64,000 nt of DNA, taken from NCBI RefSeq assembly GCF_025947345.1, contig NZ_CP110011.1, positions 4,340,001 to 4,404,000 of the forward strand, given 5' to 3'. Origin of the DNA: Flavobacterium sp. N502536 (GTDB taxonomy: Bacteria > Bacteroidota > Bacteroidia > Flavobacteriales > Flavobacteriaceae). How positions within the stretch are numbered: position 1 is the stretch's first letter; each line of letters starts with the position of its first letter. The translations under genes and the position numbers were made by a program. The notes under the pieces are model-generated. The model saw only the letters and a list, made by a program, of their open reading frames with translations. It was not told the origin of the DNA and did not search any database. Positions 53,387 through 62,863 of this stretch are shown here, one piece after another.

Positions 53387-54622
53387 CTATGGTAGTATCT
53401 GAATTCCAACCGTTACTTTGTTACTTCTAACTTTCTCGTCGCTTCCAAATGCACTTATAATTGCCGAAAGACGGAATTTGTTTAAAATAGTAACCCCGGT
53501 TATCACTTTACCGTTTAAAAAGGGTTTTTCGTAATTTAATCCCAAATTTTGGTAAAAACCCCTATTACCAACCGTAAAATTCCCATTACCCTGAGCAAAG
53601 AAATTGAATTTTTTGTTGTCTGATGAAACCGCCATATATATATTTAATCCGGCACTACCGTTACCTGTTGAGGTATCTACATTATTGTTAAGATCTTTTA
53701 AATCCATTGCACCTCTAAGATTAGCGTAGGCATAAAATGTAAACTGATCCCCATTGCTTTGGTTGGTAGAAGCAAGAGGTAGAATTGCTTCCAGATAAAA
53801 ATTTCCTCCTCCGTTTACCAGTCTGCTCAATGCTTCCTGCTCTGCTTTGTATTTGTCTTGTTCCTCCTTCTCTTCTGGTGTTTCTCCATCTTTTTTAGAA
53901 CCTGAAGATACCGAGAGTACACTTCCGAAAGTAAGACGAACCGCCAATAAATTATCGGTAACAATTTCATTCTGAACAGACGCCGCATCAGTATTACTGT
54001 TTAAGGCAAATGAGTTTAAGAAAATGAGCTTTTCTATCTTGTTATTGTACATGTCTTCAAAAAACTTTCTTCGATTTGCTCTTTCCCATGTAGGCAGTAC
54101 CCAGTCAAATTTGTCCAGCGCAGAAAGTCTTTCATTTTTTTCCTGTATTGTCTGCTGTTCTTCTCCCTGCTTTTTTTTAACTAATCCTGCAATCGAGTCT
54201 AACTTTTTCAGAGTTAACTTGTCTCCTCTGTCCGCTATAACTTTTTTATATCCCGCAATACTATCTCTTTTTTGTTTTATTATTCGTGTATACAAACTAT
54301 CATATTCATGGTATAAAATATCTCTTGCCGGATTTTTCAGTTTATTTTTTAATACTTCAATTTCCTTGTTTTTTTCAGCAATTGTTTTAGAAATTTTTGT
54401 CTTCTCATCTTCCGAGATTATAGAGGTAACTTTTTCTTTGAGTAACTTTTTCTCTGCTTCAATAATTTTTAGATCGTCTTCAATAATCTTTTTATACACC
54501 TTTTGATACGATAGGCTATTCTCGAATACTTTTTTCTTGGTTTCGTTGATTGAAGGAGTCTGCGCCTGAACTTTTAAGAGAATTAAAAGAAAAGCAAGTG
54601 TTAAAGTAATTTTCAATTTCAT
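53387..54622 (-). CDS. Exported coiled-coil protein with C-terminal barrel-like strands
   Basis: A 411-residue protein with a signal peptide (1-21, ending VQAQ). A Lys/Glu-rich coiled-coil region (about 25-180) precedes a beta-rich C-terminal half of amphipathic strands (FYLEAILPLAS, FTFYAYANLRG, FNFFAQGNGNFTVG) and a terminal strand VTVGIQILP. This fits an outer-membrane barrel with a periplasmic helical extension. No family recognised. It is downstream of the amidohydrolase and membrane-protein genes in the same direction (133-bp gap) and ends at a strong terminator, so it likely belongs with them. Confidence 0.6.
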   Translation of the reverse strand: MKLKITLTLAFLLILLKVQAQTPSINETKKKVFENSLSYQKVYKKIIEDDLKIIEAEKKLLKEKVTSIISEDEKTKISKTIAEKNKEIEVLKNKLKNPARDILYHEYDSLYTRIIKQKRDSIAGYKKVIADRGDKLTLKKLDSIAGLVKKKQGEEQQTIQEKNERLSALDKFDWVLPTWERANRRKFFEDMYNNKIEKLIFLNSFALNSNTDAASVQNEIVTDNLLAVRLTFGSVLSVSSGSKKDGETPEEKEEQDKYKAEQEALSRLVNGGGNFYLEAILPLASTNQSNGDQFTFYAYANLRGAMDLKDLNNNVDTSTGNGSAGLNIYMAVSSDNKKFNFFAQGNGNFTVGNRGFYQNLGLNYEKPFLNGKVITGVTILNKFRLSAIISAFGSDEKVRSNKVTVGIQILP

Positions 54623-54755
54623 AATGTTTGGTTTTGAGGGTTAGTATTTATTTTGGTTTTATTGTTGATTATCGACAAATGACAGACTGCCTCTCTTACT
54701 TTGAAGTTAAAAGGAGGATCTTATAGTATTCAAATGTATTTCGGCTATTTCTTCA

Positions 54756-56021
54756 TTAATAGTACTTACTCTTTAAGTAAGTGTTGATATTATCTCGGGC
54801 CATTTGATCCCATAAAGAGTTTCCACTACTAAGCATCTTATCTGAAGCGTAGTTTCTAAAACCTTTGACAGCATCTTGTTCCAAACTGTCTTTCTCGGTC
54901 ATAAAATAATCTGTTCCAAACAGTATTTGCTTTCCGTACGATTTATTGGCTTCCTCAAGAAATATCCCATAAAGATCACTGTTCTTTTTATCCAGACATT
55001 CGGCAACATCATATGATATATCGGTATAAACGTTGGGGTACTGAGTCATCAGGTTTTGTATCTGATTGAACCAGTTCTTTCTTAATACCCCATACGGATT
55101 AACCTGCTCACTTTCTTTATTGTCTCCACTCGATGCTTTTATCTGACCTACACCGCCAAAATGTGCAAAACATATTTTAAGGTTTTTAATTTTGTCGAGC
55201 ATCGATTCATACGAATGTGGTTCCAAGAAATAAGAACAGCTGCTCCTACAGCTTCTGCGGGTTTGTCCGTTAAAGACATTTCCAAAAAAACCTCCCTTCT
55301 CTTCTATAAATTTGGGTATGCCGTATACGTTTCCGGTATACGGATCAACAGGGTTAAGATTTCGGGTAATATATTCCCTGCTGTAATTGTAAATTCCGCC
55401 CAGATAATAAGTGTGCGTCATTACCGGAACACCATTATCGGCGGCCCATTCCATGGTTTTTTTTAGTTTAACATCAAAAGCATAATGACCGGTACTCGGA
55501 TATAATTTTAATCCCTGAAAAGGATAAATATAAGTTCCTCCCACTTCGATTTGGGTCTCAAAATAACGTTCTACCGTTTTCTGAATTTCATCTCCGCTGC
55601 TTTTCCATCTCGGATCAAGTCCGAAGAAGGGTAAAATATTTGCAGGGTATTTTCTTTTGATATCGATTATTTCTTCAATTTGTCCTTCAAATCCACTAAC
55701 CGATCTGCCAACACTCAAATATTCTAAGTTCTGACATAAGGTAACAAACTGAAATGTCTCGTTGGGATATCGGGACATTAGATCTTCAAAAATATCGGTC
55801 TGGTATTTACTTTTACCAATTTGCAGGAACGTAGCATATCGTTTAGCCATTCCTTTATTCTTGCTGGCCAAAAGCCTGATGGTCCAGGCGCCAAGATCAG
55901 TATTGGTAAAATTGTCAACTCCTTTTGCTAAAAACGGAGGCAGATACAGATCCAGAAAATTTTGGGGCGCATTATTCATGGTGAATATGTGTGTGTGCGC
56001 ATTTTTATAATTGTTATTCAT
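54756..56021 (-). CDS. Amidohydrolase-superfamily protein
   Basis: A 421-residue TIM-barrel metal hydrolase. H9-x-H11 (AHTHIF) near the start, THTYYLGG in the middle, FAHFGG and the late Asp in FGTDYFM follow the metal-ligand order of the amidohydrolase-2 group. About 235-265 is an insertion with a CRSSC Cys pair (RRSCRSSCSYFLEPHSYE) not usual for the family. No signal peptide, so probably cytoplasmic. Reactions in this group include decarboxylation and lactone or amide hydrolysis; the substrate is unknown. The stop of the upstream membrane-protein gene is 2 bp away. Confidence 0.75.
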   Translation of the reverse strand: MNNNYKNAHTHIFTMNNAPQNFLDLYLPPFLAKGVDNFTNTDLGAWTIRLLASKNKGMAKRYATFLQIGKSKYQTDIFEDLMSRYPNETFQFVTLCQNLEYLSVGRSVSGFEGQIEEIIDIKRKYPANILPFFGLDPRWKSSGDEIQKTVERYFETQIEVGGTYIYPFQGLKLYPSTGHYAFDVKLKKTMEWAADNGVPVMTHTYYLGGIYNYSREYITRNLNPVDPYTGNVYGIPKFIEEKGGFFGNVFNGQTRRSCRSSCSYFLEPHSYESMLDKIKNLKICFAHFGGVGQIKASSGDNKESEQVNPYGVLRKNWFNQIQNLMTQYPNVYTDISYDVAECLDKKNSDLYGIFLEEANKSYGKQILFGTDYFMTEKDSLEQDAVKGFRNYASDKMLSSGNSLWDQMARDNINTYLKSKYY

Positions 56022-56023
56022 GA

Positions 56024-57082
56024 CTATACTACTTTAGTTACTGTTTGAGCTGTTGAGGTTGCTTTTTTCAAAACATCAAACCAAAATGGAGCTCCTAAAC
56101 TCGCTACAAAAGCCGAAATGATAATCCCCAATATTTTTAGCAAAATACAAGACAGCGTAAAACAATCTTTTCCCGAAGGGTCTTTCTTTTCCTTACAAAC
56201 CGCTTTCTTCCAGCCAATAGGTAAATCAATATTCGTTCTCAGGCTATCAATTTGTTTTGTTAATTTTTCAGTATCCTTTTTAATCAGGGCGAGAGAGGCC
56301 TGATCTACGACCACACTTTGTCCAGTTGGGTTATATTTTGCGCTTAGTGCTTCTAATTGTTCCTTGTTCTTTGTGTAATAATCAACCATGGCAGCTCTTG
56401 CCGTTGGATTACTATCATAATACTTAAACAAAGCAATACTATCTATATTCACAATGCCGCTCACCAGAAGCCCGATGATAAACAAACGTTTTCTGGAGAG
56501 TTTTTTGTACCAGGCGCTGGTTCGGTCGTTAAACTGATCGAACCAGGTCGTAACTTCTTTAACCAGCTCTTCATAAAGCCTTTTTTCTACAACAGCAGCA
56601 TCAGAACTGGAGGATTTGATTTTTGCTTTGTTCATGGAATTTCTCAGCATCATAATCAAATCGCTCTGCCCCAGATAGGTAATGGCAAATTCGAAATTAT
56701 TGAGCAGGTCATTGTTATACTTATTGTTAAGATCTTCTTTTTTTTCCTGCAAAAGTATTTTGGCTGCCTGAGCATTAGCAACCGTATCAATTAACACTTC
56801 TGCCATAGTTTTGGAATTAATTTCGGCGGGTGGAGCTTTTTCTGACTTGGTCAACAATCTAATGTTGCTGTTGTTGTACATCAACAATCCCCAATTGATC
56901 TGATTCGAAAAATCAAACAGTTTTTCTACAATTTTATTTCTGAAAAACCGGCCTCTTTCGCTTTTTATCTGCACTGTTGCTTCAAGGATCATGCTACACA
57001 ATAGTGCAAACAAAGCCCAGCTAATAACTAATGAAATTGCAACCTGAACAATCGTCGAGGAAAAAAAACTAATTTCCATCAT
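56024..57082 (-). CDS. Uncharacterised membrane protein
   Basis: A 352-residue protein with an N-terminal transmembrane helix (about 9-33), a long hydrophilic helical region (35-195, Lys/Glu/Asn-rich), a second helix (about 199-220) and a C-terminal one (about 315-338). Between the last two is a periplasm- or cytoplasm-facing stretch with Cys residues at about 300-320 (CKEKKDPSGKDCFTLSC). No domain is recognised. ATG could be residue 1 or 2. It is first in the three-gene cassette and only 2 bp from the amidohydrolase gene, implying coupled translation and a membrane scaffold for that enzyme. Confidence 0.6.
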   Translation of the reverse strand: MMEISFFSSTIVQVAISLVISWALFALLCSMILEATVQIKSERGRFFRNKIVEKLFDFSNQINWGLLMYNNSNIRLLTKSEKAPPAEINSKTMAEVLIDTVANAQAAKILLQEKKEDLNNKYNNDLLNNFEFAITYLGQSDLIMMLRNSMNKAKIKSSSSDAAVVEKRLYEELVKEVTTWFDQFNDRTSAWYKKLSRKRLFIIGLLVSGIVNIDSIALFKYYDSNPTARAAMVDYYTKNKEQLEALSAKYNPTGQSVVVDQASLALIKKDTEKLTKQIDSLRTNIDLPIGWKKAVCKEKKDPSGKDCFTLSCILLKILGIIISAFVASLGAPFWFDVLKKATSTAQTVTKVV

Positions 57083-57131
57083 CTCTTAATTTAAAGTTTC
57101 GCTTACTCTTTAAAGGATTTTTAGCTTTCTC

Positions 57132-57200
57132 CTAAAATTCAAATTTCAAATTCTAAAAATTCCAAATTCCAAAAATCTAATTATCTAATTATCTAATTAA
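57132..57200. repeat. Low-complexity AT repeat
   Basis: CAAATT/CCAAATT units followed by three copies of TCTAATTA. It lies in the 358-bp divergent region 57083-57440, which otherwise holds only the PhyH promoter. Confidence 0.6.
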
Positions 57201-57397
57201 CTAGCCTCTTATAATCAATCGTTTACTCACGCAAACCTATCACAAGTATAGGTAAATTTTCAACATTATTAATAAGTAAATACACCTGATTTTAACACTT
57301 TTTGATTAGCTGAGATTGAAAGAAAATCATACTGGGAATCTACTTTAAAACAATAAAAACGCGTATTTATACTTTAAGCAGGCAACTTGAAATGTCT

Positions 57398-57405
57398 TAT
57401 TTTTG
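57398..57405 (+). promoter_or_regulatory. Putative -7 element of the PhyH gene
   Basis: TATTTTTG fits TAnnTTTG and lies 36 bp before ATG 57441. No strong -33 element is seen. Confidence 0.4.
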
Positions 57406-57440
57406 AAACTATTGATTCTTAAATTATAAAACCTCCCCAA

Positions 57441-58367
57441 ATGAAAGACTCCCTGACTGTTCTTGAAAAGTTATGGAAACGAACTTTACACCCTGACAGC
57501 ACTACCGATCTAAGTAATGACGCAACCTGGAATGCAGAAATTAAAGTCTTATTCCAAATGGGTATTGGTATGGAAGACACCTTACAGTACTTGTATTTTG
57601 AAAAACCCGATTTTGAGGCATTTAAAAACTGGATCGACAAAAGAATGCGAAACGCAAATCATGAATCCGAAGATGTGATTAGCGATGTTCTCTCGCAAGA
57701 GGATCTTAGGTTTTGGAATGAAAATGGTTATGTTATTCTAAAAAATGCCATCTCAGAAGAAGATTGTCAGGCAACGCAAAAGGCCATTTGGGATTTTCTA
57801 AAAATGGATCCCGACAAAAAAGAAAGCTGGTATGAAAGACATGAGGATCAAAAGGGACTGATGCTTAACTTTTCCGATCATGAAACTTTGAATCACAATC
57901 GGTTTTCGGTAAAAATTAAAAAGGCCTACGAGCAGCTTTACAACACCGATGAAATATACAAAACGATTGATAAGGTAAGTTTTAATCCTCCCGAAACTAA
58001 AGATTTTACTTTTCTGGGAAGTCCGCTACATTGGGATACCAGCTTAAAACAACCCATGAAATTCGAACTGCAGGGACTACTCTACCTCACCGATTGTGGT
58101 GTCGAGGATGGTGCTTTTCATTGTGTTGCGGGCTTTCACAACAAAATAGACGATTGGCTGAATAACCTTGATCCAAATGTTAACCCTAGGGAAGAAGCTG
58201 TAAAAACACTGAAACCAGAACCCATACTTGGGAATGCAGGTGATTTTATCATTTGGAATAGTGCACTGCCCCATTGCGCGACACCCAACAAAGGTCAAAG
58301 CCCAAGAATGGTGCAGTACCTTACTTATTTACCAAACGATCATAACATCGCAGGAGAATGGATATAA
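57441..58367 (+). CDS. Phytanoyl-CoA dioxygenase (PhyH) family protein
   Basis: A 308-residue Fe(II)/2-oxoglutarate-dependent oxygenase: metal ligands H197-x-D199 (LHWDTS) and H278 (LPHCAT), with Arg289 downstream for 2-oxoglutarate. The jelly-roll segment GLLYLTDCGVEDGAFHCVAG is typical of PhyH. Cytoplasmic. Family members hydroxylate lipids, amino acids and natural products; the substrate here is unknown. Single gene with its own terminator. Confidence 0.88.
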   Translation: MKDSLTVLEKLWKRTLHPDSTTDLSNDATWNAEIKVLFQMGIGMEDTLQYLYFEKPDFEAFKNWIDKRMRNANHESEDVISDVLSQEDLRFWNENGYVILKNAISEEDCQATQKAIWDFLKMDPDKKESWYERHEDQKGLMLNFSDHETLNHNRFSVKIKKAYEQLYNTDEIYKTIDKVSFNPPETKDFTFLGSPLHWDTSLKQPMKFELQGLLYLTDCGVEDGAFHCVAGFHNKIDDWLNNLDPNVNPREEAVKTLKPEPILGNAGDFIIWNSALPHCATPNKGQSPRMVQYLTYLPNDHNIAGEWI

Positions 58368-58440
58368 AACTGTATCCTAATACCTTGCCCTATGCAGTTC
58401 AACTCGCCACAGATTAAAAAAATTAAAAATTTACTTCAAG

Positions 58441-58480
58441 AATCCCATTTCAATTCGAAATGGGATTTTGTTGTTCTTTT
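58441..58480 (+). terminator. Intrinsic terminator of the PhyH gene
   Basis: AATCCCATTT (58441-58450) and AAATGGGATT (58458-58467), then TTGTTGTTCTTTT. The following 58481-58834 is very AT-rich and shows nothing else. Confidence 0.8.
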
Positions 58481-58834
58481 AAGGATCAAATCGCATAGAA
58501 TTTAGAGCAATACGAGCATCAAAATTATAGCGCATTAAATAAAAAAAGCATCGTTTTCTTTCTTTTTAGAAACCATTTTAAAGTAATTAAGTGTTAAATA
58601 ACTCAAAAAACGGCCCATATTTTCAACACTTTTACTGCTTTTTTATTGTTAATTTTTTCTTAAATACAAAACAAGCTTATTACATCTCATTAGCATTTAA
58701 AAACCTAGTAAACAATCAAGTAAAACACGCCAATTCAAGTTTAAATTCATATTCATAATCTTTTACCTACTTAATTTTTGCTCATTCTGTAAAAAAAGTA
58801 CTATTACTACTGTATTAATTATTATTTTTACCAA

Positions 58835-58842
58835 GTCTAAAT
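58835..58842 (+). promoter_or_regulatory. GTCTAAAT element before the heme-receptor gene
   Basis: Third copy of the octamer, 55 bp before ATG 58897. The only nearby -7-like sequence is TAATCTTTG (58859-58867), with three instead of two bases between TA and TTTG. Confidence 0.4.
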
Positions 58843-58896
58843 AAGAATAGTGCGCGATTAATCTTTGATCACTATAGACAATGGATAACAATAAGA

Positions 58897-61284
58897 ATGA
58901 AAAACAAAAACATTTACGGTCCTGCCAGGAAAACAATCATCACTTGTTTTTTTGTATTGTATATAACGTTAACTCAGGCTCAAAACGGCACCAGCATCAA
59001 CGGTTTTGTCTCTCATGCCGGAAATCCGCTGCCGCAAGCATTGGTCATATTAGAGTCTTCCGGTAAATCCGTGGTATCCGATCCTACAGGCTTTTTTTCA
59101 TTTAAAGGACTATCAAATGGAACTTACACTATCAGAATCACAACCATGGGATATAAAGATTACATCCAACAGCTTGTTTTAAATGGAAAAGCAATACGTC
59201 CCTTGCAGGTGAACATGGAGCGAGGTATCGATCTGAATGAAGTGAGTATAAAAGGCCGCTCAAAGAAAAACAATCCTGAAACTCTTATTAATGCTCAATA
59301 TAGCGCTATGCCTGTTACAGTCATAGACCGTAAAACCATTGAACTGATGGGCAGCAGAAGACTTGACGAGGTTTTAAAAGAGCAAACCGGTATCGCTATT
59401 GTCAACAACATTAGTGGCGGTGCCCGATCTGTAGGAGTGCAAATGCAGGGCTTTGGCAGCGAATATATCATGGTGCTCATCGATGGTCAGCCTATGGTTG
59501 GACGGAATAACGGCAACTTCGATCTTTCGAGAATCAGTGTATCCAATATAGAACGCATTGAAATCATTAAAGGAGCTTCTTCAAGTCTTTACGGCAGTGA
59601 AGCTTTGGGCGGAACGATTAATATTATTACACGCCATGGCGTAATTGATCCACAGCTGCAAGCTTCTTTAAGTTATGGTTCTCTGGATATTATTGACGCT
59701 ACTTTGGAAGGCGAAACACCCTTTTTGCAGAACAAAGGAACCGTAAATCTGGCGGCGAATTATTACCGAACCGATGGTTATAATACCAACTCCAAATACA
59801 TAAAAGGCACCACATCCCCACCCTATGACAATTATAGTTTACAGGGAAGATCCCGTTATCAAACCGGCGCCAACAGTTATTTAAATTTAAGCGGTCGTTA
59901 CGGTCTGCGTCGTTCTTTTATGCAGAAGGATTTTGGCCTTGGCCATATTTCCGGAGACCATCAGGACGAGCAGGATCTCAATCTTTCACTTTCGTTTGAT
60001 CATCGTTTTACTAGCAATCTAAGAAGTATCTCCCGATATTACCTCACCCATTATACGGCCGACATGAGTGTAGCCTGGCAGCAAAGCAACAGTTCAGTAA
60101 GTCAGGATGTGTTTAAACAAACGTTACACCGTTTGGAACAGCAATTTTCGTACAGCAACAACAATTCCTACCAGCTTGTGGGTGGTCTTGGCGGAAGTCT
60201 GGAGCACATGAACGACAAATCGCTTAATGGTGTCAATTCTCTTCAAACTTTCTTCTCCTATATTCAGGGCGAATGGACTCCCTTTCAAAAATTAAAAGCG
60301 GTTGGCGGGTTGCGTTACGATCATACCAATAATTTTGGAGGAAGACTCAATCCAAGTTTTGGATTACAATACTACATTACACCAAAATTAACTTTTAAAA
60401 CCGGTATTGGAACCGGATTTAAAGCTCCCGATTTTAAAACAAACTATCTGGTATTTTTTAATCCGAACGGAAATTATCTGGTTATTGGTAATGCAGTCCT
60501 GGCTCCTACGCTTCAGCAATTAAAAGAGGACGGTCAAATAAGCGAAATCAGACAGTATGTACTGAATCAGACCGCCGGTAATCTTCAGGCCGAAAAGAGT
60601 ATTTCGTACAATGCGGGATTAGTCTTCGAACCTGCCAAAAGTTTTAAAATAGAAGGAAGTGCTTTTTATCATAAAATCACCAATCAAATCAATAGCATAC
60701 AGGTGGCTACCGGAACCAATAGCCAAATTATTTATACCTATCAAAACCTGCCCGAAGCCGTTAACAAAGGATTTGAATTTGCTTTAAAATTCAGTCCGAT
60801 CAAAAATATGGAAGTAAGTGCCGGTTATCAATACCTCATTGCCAAAGATCTCAGCGTTAAAGACAGCATTAGTGCAGGAAAATGGCCGTACAGTCAAAAC
60901 ATACATGATCCGGCAACCGGCAACTCTTATAAACCAAGGCCATCCGATTATTGGGGAATCGAAAACCGCTCGCGTCACATGGCCAATACTTCTATTTTTT
61001 ATCGGTACGAACCATGGAAACTCAACGCCAATATCAGAATTAATTTCAGAGGCAAATATCCGTTCGGAGATCGCAACGGGAATCAATTCATCGACAAATA
61101 CGACATTTTTGTGAAGGACTATTGGCTGACCAATGCGAGTTTTGAAAAACAACTTTTAAAAGATCACCTCAGTATCCGATTCACGGCCGATAATATTTTT
61201 GACTATACAGATCCGCTAATACCGGGGCAGCCAGGACGAATTTTGCTTCTTGGTGTAAGCTACCGCTTCTTTAAAAATCAATAA
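58897..61284 (+). CDS. TonB-dependent receptor of a heme-uptake operon
   Basis: A 795-residue outer-membrane receptor: signal peptide (about 1-29), carboxypeptidase-regulatory-like domain (about 32-112), plug (about 120-250) with VLIDGQPMVGR and IERIEIIKGASSSLYGSEALGGTINI, and a barrel ending in LLGVSYRFFKN. The plug resembles HmuR/CirA-type receptors. Two HmuY-type lipoprotein genes follow directly (26-bp and 9-bp gaps), the arrangement of heme acquisition in Porphyromonas gingivalis. Heme or a heme-like metal complex is therefore the likely cargo. An alternative ATG at 58881 is in another frame. Confidence 0.9.
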   Translation: MKNKNIYGPARKTIITCFFVLYITLTQAQNGTSINGFVSHAGNPLPQALVILESSGKSVVSDPTGFFSFKGLSNGTYTIRITTMGYKDYIQQLVLNGKAIRPLQVNMERGIDLNEVSIKGRSKKNNPETLINAQYSAMPVTVIDRKTIELMGSRRLDEVLKEQTGIAIVNNISGGARSVGVQMQGFGSEYIMVLIDGQPMVGRNNGNFDLSRISVSNIERIEIIKGASSSLYGSEALGGTINIITRHGVIDPQLQASLSYGSLDIIDATLEGETPFLQNKGTVNLAANYYRTDGYNTNSKYIKGTTSPPYDNYSLQGRSRYQTGANSYLNLSGRYGLRRSFMQKDFGLGHISGDHQDEQDLNLSLSFDHRFTSNLRSISRYYLTHYTADMSVAWQQSNSSVSQDVFKQTLHRLEQQFSYSNNNSYQLVGGLGGSLEHMNDKSLNGVNSLQTFFSYIQGEWTPFQKLKAVGGLRYDHTNNFGGRLNPSFGLQYYITPKLTFKTGIGTGFKAPDFKTNYLVFFNPNGNYLVIGNAVLAPTLQQLKEDGQISEIRQYVLNQTAGNLQAEKSISYNAGLVFEPAKSFKIEGSAFYHKITNQINSIQVATGTNSQIIYTYQNLPEAVNKGFEFALKFSPIKNMEVSAGYQYLIAKDLSVKDSISAGKWPYSQNIHDPATGNSYKPRPSDYWGIENRSRHMANTSIFYRYEPWKLNANIRINFRGKYPFGDRNGNQFIDKYDIFVKDYWLTNASFEKQLLKDHLSIRFTADNIFDYTDPLIPGQPGRILLLGVSYRFFKNQ

Positions 61285-61310
61285 AACTAATCTACTTTAA
61301 ATATTTCACA

Positions 61311-62030
61311 ATGATAACAAACCATATACTCAAAAAAGGACTTTTAGCATTACTACTCATTATAACACTACAGGCTGTTTCGTGCAGCAGTAACGAAGAA
61401 AATACGGTAACCACTCTTGCCGATGGCAAAAGCACTGTCGTTTCAGATCTTGCCGGAGATACCGGAGCTGCAATGGGAGGTGAAACAAAAGGCAAAGAAA
61501 AAAGGAACTTTCATACTTTTCTTTTTCGCTTTAGTGATCAGAAACAAATCTGGCTGCATACAAAAGCAGATTCGTTGCAGTTTATGAAAACAAACGACTG
61601 GGACATTGCCTTTACCGGACCTTACAACAGTGAGGTTTTTATAAACAACAGCAAATACCAGTACAATCCGGGTTACGGTGGCCCTGCCAAAAATACAGCA
61701 GTGGTTTTAGTCAAAGAGGCTTACAAAAATGTAAACCAGGCCGCTGCTGATGCTGATTTTAACAATAGTGAAATCACTAAAATCGGGTGGTCTTCTTCTG
61801 AAAGCTCTGCTGGCTGGTTTTATTACAGTCTGAGCAGTCATATTATGCAGGCCATTCCGGATCGCACTTATGTTCTGCGATTGCCGAATGGAAAATATGC
61901 AAAACTACAGCTCGTAAATGCCTACAAAGGCAATCCCCCGGCAGTAACCGACCTTAACTGGCCTGCACCCTATTTTACTTTTAAATATTACGTGCAACAG
62001 GACGGAAGTAAAAATTTAAATACCAATTAA
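61311..62030 (+). CDS. HmuY-family lipoprotein (first copy)
   Basis: A 239-residue lipoprotein with Cys25 followed by SSNEEN, consistent with surface export. The HmuY fold region has NDWDIAFTG (start of the all-beta core), a variable loop region, GWFYYSLSSHIMQAIPDRTYVLRLPNGKYAKLQLVNAY and a final PYFTFKYY strand. HmuY binds heme with His (P. gingivalis) or Met ligands (relatives). Candidate ligands here are the His-x2-Met in SSHIMQ, but this is a guess. It would hand heme to the receptor encoded just upstream. Confidence 0.85.
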   Translation: MITNHILKKGLLALLLIITLQAVSCSSNEENTVTTLADGKSTVVSDLAGDTGAAMGGETKGKEKRNFHTFLFRFSDQKQIWLHTKADSLQFMKTNDWDIAFTGPYNSEVFINNSKYQYNPGYGGPAKNTAVVLVKEAYKNVNQAAADADFNNSEITKIGWSSSESSAGWFYYSLSSHIMQAIPDRTYVLRLPNGKYAKLQLVNAYKGNPPAVTDLNWPAPYFTFKYYVQQDGSKNLNTN

Positions 62031-62039
62031 TTTAATAAC

Positions 62040-62849
62040 ATGACAAAATTCAAAACCCTAACCGAAAAACTGTCCAGCCCCCTACTGACCGTTTTTCTTC
62101 TCACTGTATTGCTTACAGCCTGCTCTGGAGATGATTCCAAAGTGACCGATCCCGAAAACGGAAATGGTGGTAATCCCCAAACTGAAGTGCCTGCAACAGG
62201 CTTATTCTATAAAGTAATACATGTAAAAAATTATCAGGGAAGCACCTCTGATGCCAATCCTACCGCTCCATCGGCAACACTTTATTATAGCCTTGAAGAG
62301 AATAAAGCCGTAGAGGGATCTTATAAAAAAACCCGTAAATGGGACTTAGCTTTCGGTGGACTTTATGCCAGCTTTTTATCCGGAAACAACGGCAGCAACT
62401 CGCAGAATAACGGATCGCTTGCAGGTGGTATAGGCGGAATCACGATTGTAGCCAAGCCTTTTAACGAGGTAGTTGATATCCCGGCCGACAATCAGTTTAA
62501 AACCGGAATTGACCTTATTGGCACCGATGATGCCGGCTCTTTCGGAAATGGAACTGGCTGGTACTTGTACGACTTTGGTGGCGATGTGGTATCGGACGGA
62601 AAGAATCCACAGAAAGCACATGTTGCTTATGCACTTGGAGAATCTCTTAAAATTACAAACGGTACTGTGATTCCAGCCAGAACGGTTATCCTTAAGACTG
62701 CCAACGGTAGTTATGCCAAAATCAAAATGATCTCCGTTTATAAAGACGTATACAATTCTAAGGACTGGTACAAAGACACTCCACACATGTATTACACTTT
62801 TGACTATGTAATGGTACCTGCCGGTAGCACCAAATTTGAAATCAAATAA
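62040..62849 (+). CDS. HmuY-family lipoprotein (second copy)
   Basis: A 269-residue lipoprotein: Cys28 followed by SGDDS and a Gly/Asn/Pro linker. The HmuY core has RKWDLAFGGLYASF, a Gly/Asn-rich loop (about 115-130), GTGWYLYDF, HVAYALGESLK, ARTVILKTANGSYAKIKMISVY and HMYYTFDYVM. It differs greatly from the first copy except at core strands, so the two may bind different ligands or form a heme relay. It is 9 bp from the first copy. Confidence 0.87.
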   Translation: MTKFKTLTEKLSSPLLTVFLLTVLLTACSGDDSKVTDPENGNGGNPQTEVPATGLFYKVIHVKNYQGSTSDANPTAPSATLYYSLEENKAVEGSYKKTRKWDLAFGGLYASFLSGNNGSNSQNNGSLAGGIGGITIVAKPFNEVVDIPADNQFKTGIDLIGTDDAGSFGNGTGWYLYDFGGDVVSDGKNPQKAHVAYALGESLKITNGTVIPARTVILKTANGSYAKIKMISVYKDVYNSKDWYKDTPHMYYTFDYVMVPAGSTKFEIK

Positions 62850-62863
62850 CCTAATCAATTCAC

